Positions 15,747-24,741 of a stretch of DNA of 64,000 bases are shown here, in pieces; within the stretch, counting starts at the first letter, position 1; each line of letters begins with the position of its first letter. This DNA comes from Kocuria dechangensis (GTDB lineage: Bacteria; Actinomycetota; Actinomycetes; Actinomycetales; Micrococcaceae). The translations under genes and the position numbers were made by a program. The DNA lies in assembly GCF_014636775.1 (NCBI RefSeq), contig NZ_BMEQ01000005.1:62001-126000 (forward strand), read 5' to 3'. The notes below the pieces were generated by a model. That model was not told where the DNA came from, ran no database searches, and saw only the letters and a list, made by a program, of their open reading frames with translations.

Positions 15747-16514
15747 TCAGCGTGGGGCACGTGCGTGAAGCGGAAGTGAACGGGACAGGACCAGTTGTTG
15801 GTAGGAGAACGACCCGGGAGCCACCTCCCAGCCCGGCCCGGCCAGCTCCCGCAGCTCCCCGGGGACGTACGCGCGGCGCAGCGAGCGCAGCCCGTCGGTG
15901 CGCAGGAAGGAGCCGGGCGCCAGCGGCAGGATCCCCATCGAGTAGAGGGCGTAGGCCGCAGGGTTCCGCACCAGGTCGTTGTGCACCACCAGGCGGCCGG
16001 CCAGCCGCTCCGAGTCCTGCACGAGCGCCCGGACCTGGTCGGGGTCGAGGTGGTGGAGCAGGTGGTTGGAGAGCACGACGTCGAACCGCTCCTCGGCCGC
16101 CACCAGCTGCCCGCTGGTGGCGCGGCGGAAGACCGGGGCCCGGTGCGCCGGGTGCCGGGCGGACCAGCGCTCCGTCCGCCGCGCCGTCCAGCCGAGGGCG
16201 CGGTCGTCCGGGTCGATGCCCGTGATCCGCAGGTCCACGCCGTCCCGGTGCGCCCACCGGGCCAGGGCCCGGGCGACGTCCCCGCCGCCGGAGCCGACGT
16301 CCAGCAGGGTCAGCGGGCGGCCCGGCTCCACCAGCGGCCTGATCCGCCGCCGGTAGGTGGCCGCCCACCCGGCGACCAGAAAGTTCACCGCGTCGAAGCG
16401 GGCGTAGGTGCGGTGCAGCGCGGCCAGGTCGCAGCCGGGGTCGTCCATCAGCTCCCGCAGCTCGTGGTCGCGCCGGGAGAGGTCGGGCAGGGCGCGGGAC
16501 AGGAGGGGGCGCAT
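15747..16514 (-). CDS. class I SAM-dependent methyltransferase
   Basis: 255 residues. SAM motif [18 protein letters not shown] near residue 78, then [13 protein letters not shown], and [18 protein letters not shown] as the post-motif. The N-terminal [20 protein letters not shown] with [20 protein letters not shown] is shared by small-molecule methyltransferases found beside polyketide or isoprenoid genes in actinobacteria. The frame is open to 16760; ATG at 16514 is chosen for family length. It is first in a probable operon with sqdB and sqdX. Whether it acts on a lipid of that pathway is unknown. Confidence 0.8.
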   Translation of the reverse strand: MRPLLSRALPDLSRRDHELRELMDDPGCDLAALHRTYARFDAVNFLVAGWAATYRRRIRPLVEPGRPLTLLDVGSGGGDVARALARWAHRDGVDLRITGIDPDDRALGWTARRTERWSARHPAHRAPVFRRATSGQLVAAEERFDVVLSNHLLHHLDPDQVRALVQDSERLAGRLVVHNDLVRNPAAYALYSMGILPLAPGSFLRTDGLRSLRRAYVPGELRELAGPGWEVAPGSFSYQQLVLSRSLPLHARAPR

Positions 16515-16644
16515 CCGCCCATTGTTCTGCGCCCCGACACGTTTCGCCACCGGCCCGCCCGCCCCGCGGAGTCGCCGGGACCCGTCACTAGACTGGGCCT
16601 CCCCGGGCAGGGCCGGCCTGGCCGGGCGGACGGAGGGAGGCCGG

Positions 16645-17022
16645 GTGGACCGCACCGCACGCGACGCCCCCGGGCGCTGGCCGTGGATCGGGCTCGCCGG
16701 GGCCTGTTGGGCCGCCAACGCCGCCCTGGGCGCCTCCGTGGGCGCCGGCCTGGTGCGCACCGGCCGGTTCCGGTGGATCCACCACGCCCTCTACATCGGC
16801 ACGACGACGACGACCGCCCTCGCAGCGGTCCTCTCCGCCTGCTCGTCCTCCCGCTCCCGGCGGGCGGCCGCCCGCGCGCTCGCCCCGGCCCTGCTGCCGC
16901 TCGCCGTCCTGCCGCACGCGGGCACGCCCGCCCAGGGCCACCCGCGCCGGCACGCGGCCGTCGCCCTGTCCGCCGCCCCGTTCTACGCCGCCGCGCTCGC
17001 CCGCGCGGCCCGCCCGACCTGA
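16645..17022 (+). CDS. small membrane protein of unknown function
   Basis: 125 residues with about four hydrophobic segments ([59 protein letters not shown]). GTG at 16645 is preferred because GGAGGGAGG ends five bases upstream. Divergent from the methyltransferase with 130 bases between, and 32 bases upstream of the nitroreductase, so probably an operon with it. No family is recognised. Confidence 0.65.
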   Translation: MDRTARDAPGRWPWIGLAGACWAANAALGASVGAGLVRTGRFRWIHHALYIGTTTTTALAAVLSACSSSRSRRAAARALAPALLPLAVLPHAGTPAQGHPRRHAAVALSAAPFYAAALARAARPT

Positions 17023-17054
17023 CCGTCCTCGTCCCCGCCGAAACCGGAGTGCCC

Positions 17055-17846
17055 ATGGAGTTCCTCGACGTCGTCTTCAACCGCCGCACCACCAACGGGC
17101 CGTTCCTGCCGGACCCCGTGTCCCCCGAGCACCAGAAGCTGCTGCTGCGGACGGCCGCCGCGGCCCCGTCCCAGTTCAACAGCCAGCCGTGGCGCTTCGT
17201 GGTCATCGAGGACCGGGGGACCATCGACCGGATCGCGCGGATCAGCGGCGAGTCCATGACGCAGGTGATGGCCGAGGGCACGTTCTTCGACCGGTACAAG
17301 CGCTACTTCCGCTTCAGCAGGCAGGAGATGGAGGAGCAGCGGTTCGGGATGCTCTTCGACAAGCTCCCCGCGGTGCTGCGGCCCTTCACCAAGAAGGCGT
17401 TCACCCCCGGCGGCCAGGCCCTGATGAACCGGCTGCGGGTGCCCCAGACCCTGGGCTCCGAGAACCACAAGCTGGTGGCGGGCTCACCCCTGCTGCTCGG
17501 CGTCATGCTCGACCGCCGCGAGTACCGGCCCGGGGAGCTGTCCGGCTTCTACTCCCTGTTCTCGATGGGCGCGGCGATGGAGAACCTGTGGCTGACCACC
17601 GTGGAGCTGGGCATGGGCATCCAGTTCATCTCCTTCCCCATGGAGCACCCCGCCCGCTGGGCCGAGATCGTCGACCTCCTCGAGGTGCCCGAGGAGCTGG
17701 AGCTCATGGCCGTCTACCGGCTGGGCTACGTGCCCGAGGAGCACCGCCGCCCGGCGATCGACTGGTCCAGTCGGGAGCGGCGGCGGATCTCCCAGTACGT
17801 GTTCCGGGAGACGTGCCGGGTCCCGCAGGAGGACTGGGACGACTGA
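17055..17846 (+). CDS. nitroreductase-family flavoprotein
   Basis: 263 residues. The N-terminus [15 protein letters not shown], then [19 protein letters not shown], is the FMN-binding Arg/Ser/Asn region of the nitroreductase fold. [20 protein letters not shown] is the conserved C-terminal core helix. A longer central insertion (about 65-140, [16 protein letters not shown]) marks a subgroup distinct from NfsB. Such enzymes reduce quinones, nitroaromatics or enones with NAD(P)H. ATG at 17055. Physiological substrate unknown. Confidence 0.85.
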   Translation: MEFLDVVFNRRTTNGPFLPDPVSPEHQKLLLRTAAAAPSQFNSQPWRFVVIEDRGTIDRIARISGESMTQVMAEGTFFDRYKRYFRFSRQEMEEQRFGMLFDKLPAVLRPFTKKAFTPGGQALMNRLRVPQTLGSENHKLVAGSPLLLGVMLDRREYRPGELSGFYSLFSMGAAMENLWLTTVELGMGIQFISFPMEHPARWAEIVDLLEVPEELELMAVYRLGYVPEEHRRPAIDWSSRERRRISQYVFRETCRVPQEDWDD

Positions 17847-17915
17847 GCCGCGGTCGGGCGCCGGCCCGGATCGGCGACTGAGGTCAGTGGCGGCCGGGGT
17901 CAGAAGCGGCCGGGG

Positions 17916-18767
17916 TCAGAGGTGGGCGTCCACGAAGTCCTGGGCGGCGGGGATGTCGGTGCGGAAGGAGAAGTCCGTGCCGGCGCACCGGCCGGTGATG
18001 CCGAACGAGGTGACGGCCACCACGGTGGTGGTCTCCCTGCCCGTGGCCGGGTCGATCCAGAAGGCGGGTCCACCGGAGTCGCCGAAGCACGTGCCGCTGC
18101 CGCCGGTGCCCTCGCCGGGGCTGTTGGTGAGCTGGAGGCTGTGCCCGCCCTGGGTGCTCGACCGGGACAGCCCCGTGATGGTGGAGGTCCCCCGGTAGCG
18201 CACGTAGTCCTCCTGCTCGAAGGCCGGGACGGTGCCCTGCAGGCCGTAGCCGACGATGCCGACCTGGCGCTGCGTGGTGGCGCCCTTGCGGGTGAGGAGG
18301 GCGTCCAGCATCCCCTCCTCGGGCAGCCGGCCGTACACGCCGCCCGTGTCGATCGCGCGCTCCAGCCGGACCAGGCCGATGTCGAAGGTGTCGGGGAACG
18401 CCGAGAAGCCGTCGTACTCGGGGTGCGGGACCGCCTCGCCCGGCACCCAGTGGTCGCTGGCCGCCAGATAGCCGGTCACGCCGCCCCCGGCGTAGTCGGC
18501 CAGGGGGTCGGGGGAGTTGCTCACGTAGGTGAGGTCGTTCGGCGCCCCGGAGTCCCCCTCGACGCAGTGCCCGGCGGTCAGCACCAGGTCGGGCGAGAGG
18601 AGCGTGCCGGAGCAGGAGTAGAAGCCGACGCCGTCCTGGGCGAACAGCAGGGTCACCACGTGGGGGTGCTCCTCGCCGTCCGGCTGTCCCCAGGTGATCG
18701 CGTGGGCGCTTCCGGCGCCCAGCAGCAGGAGCACGAGCGAGACGACCGCCACGACCGGTTTCCGCAT
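17916..18767 (-). CDS. secreted trypsin-like serine protease (family S1)
   Basis: 283 residues with a signal peptide (1-22, ending GSAHA) and a chymotrypsin-fold domain. Catalytic triad: His in LTAGHCVEG, Asp in FDIGLVRLE, Ser in CFGDSGGPAFW. Paired cysteines flank the His and Ser loops. ATG at 18767 is seven bases from GAGAGGG; the frame is open to 19007 without similarity. Just after the gene the sequence GCGGCCGGGGTCAGA occurs twice in tandem (about 17886-17918). Target proteins unknown. Confidence 0.9.
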   Translation of the reverse strand: MRKPVVAVVSLVLLLLGAGSAHAITWGQPDGEEHPHVVTLLFAQDGVGFYSCSGTLLSPDLVLTAGHCVEGDSGAPNDLTYVSNSPDPLADYAGGGVTGYLAASDHWVPGEAVPHPEYDGFSAFPDTFDIGLVRLERAIDTGGVYGRLPEEGMLDALLTRKGATTQRQVGIVGYGLQGTVPAFEQEDYVRYRGTSTITGLSRSSTQGGHSLQLTNSPGEGTGGSGTCFGDSGGPAFWIDPATGRETTTVVAVTSFGITGRCAGTDFSFRTDIPAAQDFVDAHL

Positions 18768-18921
18768 GCCCATCCCTCTCCGGAGCCGTTCCCGGTCCTC
18801 GCGGACCGGGCCTCGAACACTACGGGCGGCGGACCCGGAGGGTAATGGACAAAAGTCGTGAAAAAGTCGTGACCTGCGCGGCCCACGGCTCCGAGTCCGC
18901 CGGCGGCGGCCGGGGACCGGT

Positions 18922-20046
18922 TCAGAAGCCCTCCGGTGTCCCCGGCGGAGTGCCCGGGGCCCGGTGGGTGGCCTCGATCGCCATCGCCACCACGTCGGCC
19001 ACGTCACCGTGGCGCCGGAAGGCCTCCCGCTGGGCCCGGGCCCCGGACCCGTGGCGCAGGATGTCCTCGACGACGGCGGACACCCCGGGCTCCTCCCCGT
19101 ACTCGGAGAGCACCGGCCCGACCACGCCCAGGAACTCGGCCACCACGTCCGCCGCGGGCACGAGGGTCCCGGTCGCCGGCGACACCAGGTCTCCTCCGAC
19201 GCCGGTGTGGCTGGCCTGCCACATCCACGCCCGCAGCACGGACGCCCTGCGGGCCGGGGCGGCGTCGCCGGCCCGCCAGGCCCGGGCGGCCGTCTCGACC
19301 AGGGCGCGCGTCAGGGCCGCGATCACCGCGGCGTGGCCGGCGTCCAGGCAGACGTCGGCCACCCGCACCTCCACGGTGGGGTGGTGCTCGCACAGGCGGG
19401 CGTCGAAGTAGAGCATCCCGTCGTCCAGCGGCACGCCGGAGGCCAGCAGGTCCCTGCGGTGCCGGTCGTAGGCGTCCGCGGACCCGAGGACGTCGATGGG
19501 CCCGGCGGTGGGCCACCGGCCCCAGGCCTGGTACCGGTAGGAGGCGAACCCGGTGTCCGTTCCCTGCCAGAACGGCGAGTTGGCGCTCAGGCCCAGCAGC
19601 ACCGGCAGCCACACCCGGATCCGGTCCAGCACCGCCACGCCCTCCTCGCGGGACCCCACCGCCACGTGGACGTGGAACCCGCAGGTCAGCTGCTCGCGGG
19701 CGGTCAGGCCGAAGTGGTCCCGCACCCACTGGGCGCGCGGCGCCGAGGCCAGGTGCGGGGTCACCGGGCCCGGGGCGGTCGGGAGGGCCGCCACCTGTGC
19801 GCCCACGCCGGCCGCCACCTCGGCCGCCAGGGCGCGTCCGGCGCGGATCGCCGCCAGCTGCCCCGCCAGCGTGGTCCGGGGCGGGCAGTCGACCTCGATC
19901 TGCTCCCGCTGCAGCTCCGTGGTCAGGCGGTGGCCGGTGCCGGTGGTCCGGTCCCGCAGGCTCACCGCCCACTCCCCGGCCGGCAGCGGCTCCAGGGTCG
20001 CGGCGTCCACCAGCAGCAGCTCCTCCTCCACCCCGAACGTGCGCAC
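18922..20046 (-). CDS. YbdK-type carboxylate-amine ligase (glutamate-cysteine ligase family 2)
   Basis: 374 residues. Starts [20 protein letters not shown], typical of GCS2 ligases, with [27 protein letters not shown] and [18 protein letters not shown]. These enzymes join glutamate to an amine such as cysteine with ATP. GTG at 20046 has GGGAGGG eight bases upstream and gives the canonical start; the frame runs on to 20409. Actinobacteria of this type use mycothiol, so the physiological product is uncertain. Divergent from the GNAT gene with 193 bases between, in which I see no other element. Confidence 0.88.
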   Translation of the reverse strand: MRTFGVEEELLLVDAATLEPLPAGEWAVSLRDRTTGTGHRLTTELQREQIEVDCPPRTTLAGQLAAIRAGRALAAEVAAGVGAQVAALPTAPGPVTPHLASAPRAQWVRDHFGLTAREQLTCGFHVHVAVGSREEGVAVLDRIRVWLPVLLGLSANSPFWQGTDTGFASYRYQAWGRWPTAGPIDVLGSADAYDRHRRDLLASGVPLDDGMLYFDARLCEHHPTVEVRVADVCLDAGHAAVIAALTRALVETAARAWRAGDAAPARRASVLRAWMWQASHTGVGGDLVSPATGTLVPAADVVAEFLGVVGPVLSEYGEEPGVSAVVEDILRHGSGARAQREAFRRHGDVADVVAMAIEATHRAPGTPPGTPEGF

Positions 20047-20239
20047 CAGGCCGCCCTCCCGAGGATCTCGTCCACGCTGTCCGACCCACCATCGTCCCCC
20101 AGCGGCGGGCGCCGGTCCACCACCGCTGCCACGGCCGGCCCGGCTGCTCTCCCTGCGGGTCCACTGCGGATCCACAGCGGGGGCACCGCAGCTCCCGGGC
20201 CCTGGTGGCGGCCCGCCGGGATCGGTACCGTCGGGTGCC

Positions 20240-21205
20240 ATGACCCGCGACCCGACGCTGCGCTGGAGCGCACTGGCCGAGCAGGACGCCCCGGCGTGGT
20301 CCCGGCTCGTCCACGTGCTGGCCGAGGCGGACGGCACGGACGAGACGTACAGCCCCGAGGACCTGGCCGAGGAGCTGACCGAGGCCGGGGTGGAGGCCGC
20401 CGCCGACACGTGGGGCGTGTGGGACGGGACCGAGATGGTCGCCTACGGGCAGCTCCGGGTGAGCCCGGCGCTGACCGCCGGCGGTCTCGTCCGGGCGGAC
20501 CTGGACGGTGGGGTGCATCCCGCGTGGCGCGGCCACGGCATCGCCACCGGGCTCTTCGAGCGGATGGAGCCCCGTGCCGCCGAGCTCGCGGCGCGCCGCC
20601 ACCCGGGGGCGCCCGTGCAGCTGCGCGCCTCCGGAGGGGTGGAGGGAGCCGACGCCCGGGCCTTCCTGGCGGGGCGCGGCTACGAGCCGGTGCGGTGGTT
20701 CACCGACATGGCGCGGCCCCTGCCCGGCACCCCCGTCGGGGGCGGGAGCGGGGGCGGGCGCGTGGAGCCGTACGACGACGCCATGGGCGAGGAGCTGCGC
20801 CGGGCCCACAACGCCGCCTTCGCCGACCACTGGGGGTCCACCGCCCGGACGCCCGAGGCCTGGGCCGACCTGGTCGGGGCCCGCGGCAACCGCAAGGAGC
20901 TGTGGCGCGTGGCCCGGGACGCGGACGGCCGTGTCCTCGCCTACTGCCTGGCGGGCCAGTGGGCCGAGGGGAGCCTGTACGTCAGCCTCGTGGGCACCCG
21001 GCCGGAGGCCCGCGGGCGGGGCCTCGCCCGGGCCGTCCTGGCCGGGACCGTCGCCGCCGCGGCGTCCGCAGGGGAGTGGGCGACGATCGAGCTCACGGTG
21101 GACTCCGCCAGCCCCACCCGGGCCGACGCGCTCTACACCTCCGTCGGCTTCGCACCCGTGCGGACCCGGGCGACCTGCGCGCGGATCCTCGGCGCCCGGG
21201 ACTGA
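20240..21205 (+). CDS. GNAT acetyltransferase with two tandem GNAT domains
   Basis: 321 residues. The first GNAT-like half (about 1-160) has [19 protein letters not shown], the second (about 175-320) has [19 protein letters not shown], both with the acetyl-CoA pyrophosphate loop (R/Q-x-x-G-x-G/A). The tail [14 protein letters not shown] is the usual terminal strand. Layout resembles mycothiol synthase MshD, which also has two GNAT domains, though MshD is a different subfamily and I do not claim it. ATG at 20240. Confidence 0.85.
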   Translation: MTRDPTLRWSALAEQDAPAWSRLVHVLAEADGTDETYSPEDLAEELTEAGVEAAADTWGVWDGTEMVAYGQLRVSPALTAGGLVRADLDGGVHPAWRGHGIATGLFERMEPRAAELAARRHPGAPVQLRASGGVEGADARAFLAGRGYEPVRWFTDMARPLPGTPVGGGSGGGRVEPYDDAMGEELRRAHNAAFADHWGSTARTPEAWADLVGARGNRKELWRVARDADGRVLAYCLAGQWAEGSLYVSLVGTRPEARGRGLARAVLAGTVAAAASAGEWATIELTVDSASPTRADALYTSVGFAPVRTRATCARILGARD

Positions 21206-21248
21206 CACGCACCGCGGGAACGCCGGCTGTTCCCCCTTCTTCCGATAG

Positions 21249-21261
21249 TGTGTGTCACACA
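21249..21261 (+). promoter_or_regulatory. palindrome upstream of the PadR gene
   Basis: TGTGTGTCACACA is a 13-base palindrome ending 13 bases before the padR start. A further TGTGT half-site lies at 21266-21270. Its place over the likely promoter/leader suggests autoregulation by the PadR protein (inference). Confidence 0.5.
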
Positions 21262-21274
21262 GTATTGTGTGGCC

Positions 21275-21634
21275 ATGGAAGCTGATCTCGAGGACCGGGA
21301 CGCCGCCCCGCACCTGCAGCAGCTGCGCCGCGGCACCGTGGTCCTGGCCTGCCTCCTGGTGCTGGACGAGCCGCGCTACGGCTACGCCCTGCTGAGGACG
21401 CTCGGCGACGCCGGGCTCGACGTGGAGGCCAACACCCTCTACCCGCTCCTGCGCCGCCTCGAGACCCAGGGCCTGCTCGAGAGCGACTGGAACACCGAGG
21501 AGTCCCGGCCCCGCAAGTTCTACCGGATCACCCCCCGCGGGGTCCGGGTGCGGGACGTGCTGGAGGCCGAACGACTCCGGCTCCACGCCACCCTCTCGGC
21601 CCTGCCCCGCCCGCCCCGCCACACCGAGGACTGA
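21275..21634 (+). CDS. PadR-family transcriptional repressor
   Basis: 119-residue winged-helix protein: GTVVLACLLVLDEPRYGYALL, then LDVEANTLYPLLRRLETQGLLES and RKFYRITPRGVRV, the PadR core. The short C-terminal helix places it in the small subfamily. ATG at 21275 is favoured over the GTG at 21248, which lies inside the palindrome. The HAAS protein begins six bases after its stop; PadR-HAAS pairs are a common actinobacterial arrangement in which PadR controls the membrane partner. Confidence 0.9.
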   Translation: MEADLEDRDAAPHLQQLRRGTVVLACLLVLDEPRYGYALLRTLGDAGLDVEANTLYPLLRRLETQGLLESDWNTEESRPRKFYRITPRGVRVRDVLEAERLRLHATLSALPRPPRHTED

Positions 21635-21639
21635 TCGCC

Positions 21640-22662
21640 ATGCCGTCCACCGTCACGACACTCTCCCTCACCGACGCCTACCTGCACGAGGTCGTCCGGC
21701 GGCTGCCCGCCAGGAGCCGCGCCGACGTCGCCCAGGAGCTGCGCGGCACCCTCGCCGACATGACCGACGACGGCGTCGCGCGCGGCCTGCCGCCGGAGGA
21801 GGCCGAGCGCCGCGCGCTCGAGGAGCTCGGCGACCCGGCCCGGCTCGCCGAGGACTACTCGCCCGGGCCCCACCACCTCATCGGTCCCGCCCACTACCAC
21901 GACTTCCTGGAGCTGCTGCGGGTCCTGGTGCCCGTCCTGGCCGGGCTGTTCGGCGGGCTCACCCTGATCGGGCGGCTCTTCGAGGAGGCCGGCCGGGAGA
22001 GCCTCGCCGGCTACCTCGCGCTCTCGCTCGTGCCGGCGCTCGGCGCGGCGATCCAGGGGGCGCTCATGGGGGCGGGCATCGCCGTCGTCGTCTACGCGGT
22101 CGTGGAGCGGGTGGAGGCCGCCGAGGCGGCCGAGCGCGCCGAGACCGGCGCGCCCGAGCCCCCGGCCGAGGAGCCGCCGCGCTGGAGCACCGCGCAGCTG
22201 CCGCCGCCGCGGCCCGAGCGGGACGTCACGGTCGGGGAGCTGGTGTGGGCCACGATCGGGCTGAGCTTCGCGTTCGCCGCGCCGTTCCTGCTCTCCCGCC
22301 CGCTGGCGCGCGAGGGGGCGCTCGCCGGGGAGCCGCTGCTGGACCCCGCGCTGTGGATGCCGTGGGTGCCGCTCTACCTGCTGCTCGTCGCCGTCTCCTG
22401 GGGGTGGGAGCTGCTGCGCTTCTTCCGCCGCCGCTGGTCCTGGGGCCTGTTCTCCGTCAACGCCGTGGTGGACCTCGCCATGGCGGCGCTGCTGATCACC
22501 GTCCTGCGCACCGAGTCCGTGGTGAACCCGGTGCTGCGGGACCGCGGCTGGGTGGGGGAGGAGTTCTCGCGGATCGGCGTCGCGGTGGTCGTCGTCATCA
22601 CCGTCTGGGACCTGGTCGCGACCTTCCTCGCCTGCCGGCGCTCGATCGCCCGGCGCGGCTGA
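21640..22662 (+). CDS. HAAS-domain membrane protein, PadR partner
   Basis: 340 residues. The N-terminal HAAS-type helical domain (about 8-75, YLHEVVRRLPARSRADVAQELRG is its start; then GLPPEEAERRALEELGDP) is followed by about six hydrophobic segments in the membrane half. HAAS proteins form signalling or permease modules regulated by the adjacent PadR protein. Start ATG at 21640, six bases after padR. A 13-bp-stem terminator follows. Function of the membrane part is unknown. Confidence 0.85.
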   Translation: MPSTVTTLSLTDAYLHEVVRRLPARSRADVAQELRGTLADMTDDGVARGLPPEEAERRALEELGDPARLAEDYSPGPHHLIGPAHYHDFLELLRVLVPVLAGLFGGLTLIGRLFEEAGRESLAGYLALSLVPALGAAIQGALMGAGIAVVVYAVVERVEAAEAAERAETGAPEPPAEEPPRWSTAQLPPPRPERDVTVGELVWATIGLSFAFAAPFLLSRPLAREGALAGEPLLDPALWMPWVPLYLLLVAVSWGWELLRFFRRRWSWGLFSVNAVVDLAMAALLITVLRTESVVNPVLRDRGWVGEEFSRIGVAVVVVITVWDLVATFLACRRSIARRG

Positions 22663-22680
22663 CGGTCCCGGGGAAGCGCT

Positions 22681-22716
22681 CGGCCCGCGGGAGCTCCTGG
22701 GAACTCCCGCGGGCCG
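22681..22716 (+). terminator. terminator after the HAAS gene
   Basis: Perfect 13-bp stem CGGCCCGCGGGAG / CTCCCGCGGGCCG with a 10-base loop, 18 bases past the stop at 22662. The remaining gap to the Lrp gene (22717-22919) shows no gene. Confidence 0.8.
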
Positions 22717-22919
22717 CGAGAGGGCCTGCCGCCTCGGGGTGGTGGGCGAGCGCGGACGCCGGGAGCCTCGTGGGCGTCCGGCGCCGGCCTCGGCGCGCCC
22801 ACCCGGGTCAGGTGGCGTGCCGTCTGTCCACCAGGAGACACCCTGGCCGGCAGGATGCGCAAACGTCTACTGTGGAACCGGTCAGATCGACCAAGATCGG
22901 CTGCCGGAGGAGTGCAGAA

Positions 22920-23399
22920 GTGGTCAGCATGACGAATCCCGCGCTCGACACCACCGACCGGCGCATCCTCGCCGCGCTCGACGAGGACCCGCGGATGACG
23001 GTCCTGGCCCTGGCGAAGCGCACGGGGCTGGCGCGCGGGACCATCCACGCCCGGCTCGAGCGCTACCGCACGAGCCGGGCCCTGCGGCTGCACAGCACCC
23101 GGGTGTCCCCCGCGGCGCTGGGCTACGGCATGGCCGCGAGCGTGGCCGTGGAACTGGACCAGCACCAGCTCGAGGCCGCGATCGCGGGGCTCGAGGCCAT
23201 CCCGCAGGTGATCGAGGTGTTCGCCCCGGCCGGGCAGACGGACCTGCTGTGCCGGGTGGTGGCCAGGGACCCCGAGGACCTCTACCGGGTCTCCGAGGAG
23301 ATCCGGCTGTGCCCCGGCATCCTGCGGACCTCCACGAGCATGTTCCTGCGCACGGTCATCCCGTACCGGGTGGCGCCGCTGCTGGCGGAGGAGGGCTGA
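22920..23399 (+). CDS. Lrp/AsnC-family transcriptional regulator
   Basis: 159 residues: winged HTH (LDTTDRRILAALDEDPRM, LAKRTGLARGTIHARLERY) and a RAM effector-binding domain (about 70-150). GTG at 22920 is supported by GGAGGAG seven bases upstream; an ATG at 22929 is the alternative. It stands alone between the HAAS gene and the phosphatase, so its target is not evident from context; related proteins sense amino acids. Confidence 0.9.
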   Translation: MVSMTNPALDTTDRRILAALDEDPRMTVLALAKRTGLARGTIHARLERYRTSRALRLHSTRVSPAALGYGMAASVAVELDQHQLEAAIAGLEAIPQVIEVFAPAGQTDLLCRVVARDPEDLYRVSEEIRLCPGILRTSTSMFLRTVIPYRVAPLLAEEG

Positions 23400-23480
23400 G
23401 CACCCGGCCCGGCCGGTGGCTCGGGCCGGGGCTCAGTCGATGGCTCGGACGGCGGCTCGGCTGAGGGCTCAGCCGGCGGC

Positions 23481-24662
23481 TCAGACGGTGGCGCGGCGCA
23501 GGGCGACCACGGTGACGTCGTCGGGGTGGCCCTGCGCCGACGCGTAGGCGACGGTCCGCTCGACCATCTCCTCGACGGGCAGGCAGGGCAGCCCGGCCGC
23601 GAGGACCGCCGCGAGGGTCTCCTCGACGGTGGGGAAGAAGTCCAGGAGGCCGTCGGACACGATCACGAGGGTCTCGCCCGGCTCGAGGACCGTGGTGCGC
23701 AGGTCCCACGTCGTGTCCGGGAAGATCCCCAGCGGGGGCCCGCACCGCTCCAGCCGGCGGTACCCGTCGGCGTCGAAGACGAAGGCCAGGCCGTGCCCGG
23801 CGTCGACGTAGTCGACCCGCCCGGTGGCGGGGTCCAGGCGGGCGGAGAACGCCGTGACGAAGGCGCCGGTCTCGGACAGCAGGTCGTAGGAGGCGGCGGC
23901 GGCCCGGTGGACCGTCCTGCCCTGGTCGTTGAACTGGGCGGCGCCCACCAGCGTGGCGCGCACCGACGCGGCGATCAGCGCCGCCGGGATGCCCTTGCCC
24001 ATCACGTCGGCCACGTGCAGCTGCAGCCGTCCGTCCCCCAGGAGCTGCCAGGCGAAGAAGTCCCCGCCGATCGCCTGGGTGGGGACGCTCCGCCCGGCCA
24101 GCTCGTAGCCCTCCAGCACGGGGGCGGAGCGGGGCATCAGCACCTGCTGGACCTGGGCCGCGCGGTCCAGCTCCTCCTGGGCCGCCAGCTCCCGCTCCAC
24201 CCACCCGGCCATCTCCTGCAGCACCTCACGCTCCTTGGGGCTCAGGTCCCGGGGACGGGTGTGGAACAGGCACAGCGTGCCGACGGGCTCCCCGCCCGGG
24301 GCCCGCAGCGGCTCGCCGGCGTAGAAGCGGATCCGGGCGTCCCCCACCACGAACCTGTTGTCGCGGAACCGCTCGTCGGCGGTGGTGTCCGGCACGACCA
24401 CGGTGTCCGCCCGCTCGACCGTGCGGCGGCACATGGAGTCCTCCGCCGTGGTGTTCTCCAGGCCGTCGAGGCCCGACTCGGCCTTCGTCCACTGCCGGTC
24501 GGAGTCGATGAGGTTGATCGCGGCCATCGGCACGTCGAAGACGTGCCGGGCCAGGCGGACGATCCGGTCGTAGCGCTCCTCGCGGGGGGTGTCCAGCACG
24601 TGCAGGGAGTGGAGGGCCTCCACGCGCTCGGTCTCGGCGGCTTCTCGTACGTCGGCGGGCAT
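23481..24662 (-). CDS. GAF-domain PP2C/SpoIIE serine phosphatase
   Basis: 393 residues. GAF domain (about 25-160, with AAINLIDSDRQWTKAESG and VGTLCLFHTRPRDLS), then a PP2C-like SpoIIE phosphatase (about 185-390) with GGDFFAWQLL, HVADVMGKGIPAAL, DAGHGLAFVFD and VSDGLLDFF metal-site motifs. Such proteins act on anti-sigma-factor antagonists in partner-switching systems; no such partner is adjacent, so it is an orphan. ATG at 24662 is seven bases from AGGG; a GTG six bases upstream is possible. The 81 bases after it contain repeated CGGCGGCTCGG-like words. Confidence 0.9.
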   Translation of the reverse strand: MPADVREAAETERVEALHSLHVLDTPREERYDRIVRLARHVFDVPMAAINLIDSDRQWTKAESGLDGLENTTAEDSMCRRTVERADTVVVPDTTADERFRDNRFVVGDARIRFYAGEPLRAPGGEPVGTLCLFHTRPRDLSPKEREVLQEMAGWVERELAAQEELDRAAQVQQVLMPRSAPVLEGYELAGRSVPTQAIGGDFFAWQLLGDGRLQLHVADVMGKGIPAALIAASVRATLVGAAQFNDQGRTVHRAAAASYDLLSETGAFVTAFSARLDPATGRVDYVDAGHGLAFVFDADGYRRLERCGPPLGIFPDTTWDLRTTVLEPGETLVIVSDGLLDFFPTVEETLAAVLAAGLPCLPVEEMVERTVAYASAQGHPDDVTVVALRRATV

Positions 24663-24741
24663 GCCCACACCCTAGTCAACCCGGCGGCACGTCCTCGCCG
24701 GTGGGGGAGAGGGGCCGGCTGCGGAACCCTGCGGGCCCGGG

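Noticed and set aside
20240-21205. Double-GNAT protein as mycothiol synthase MshD
   Set aside because: Two GNAT domains fit, but I cannot recognise MshD-specific residues, so only the general family is given.
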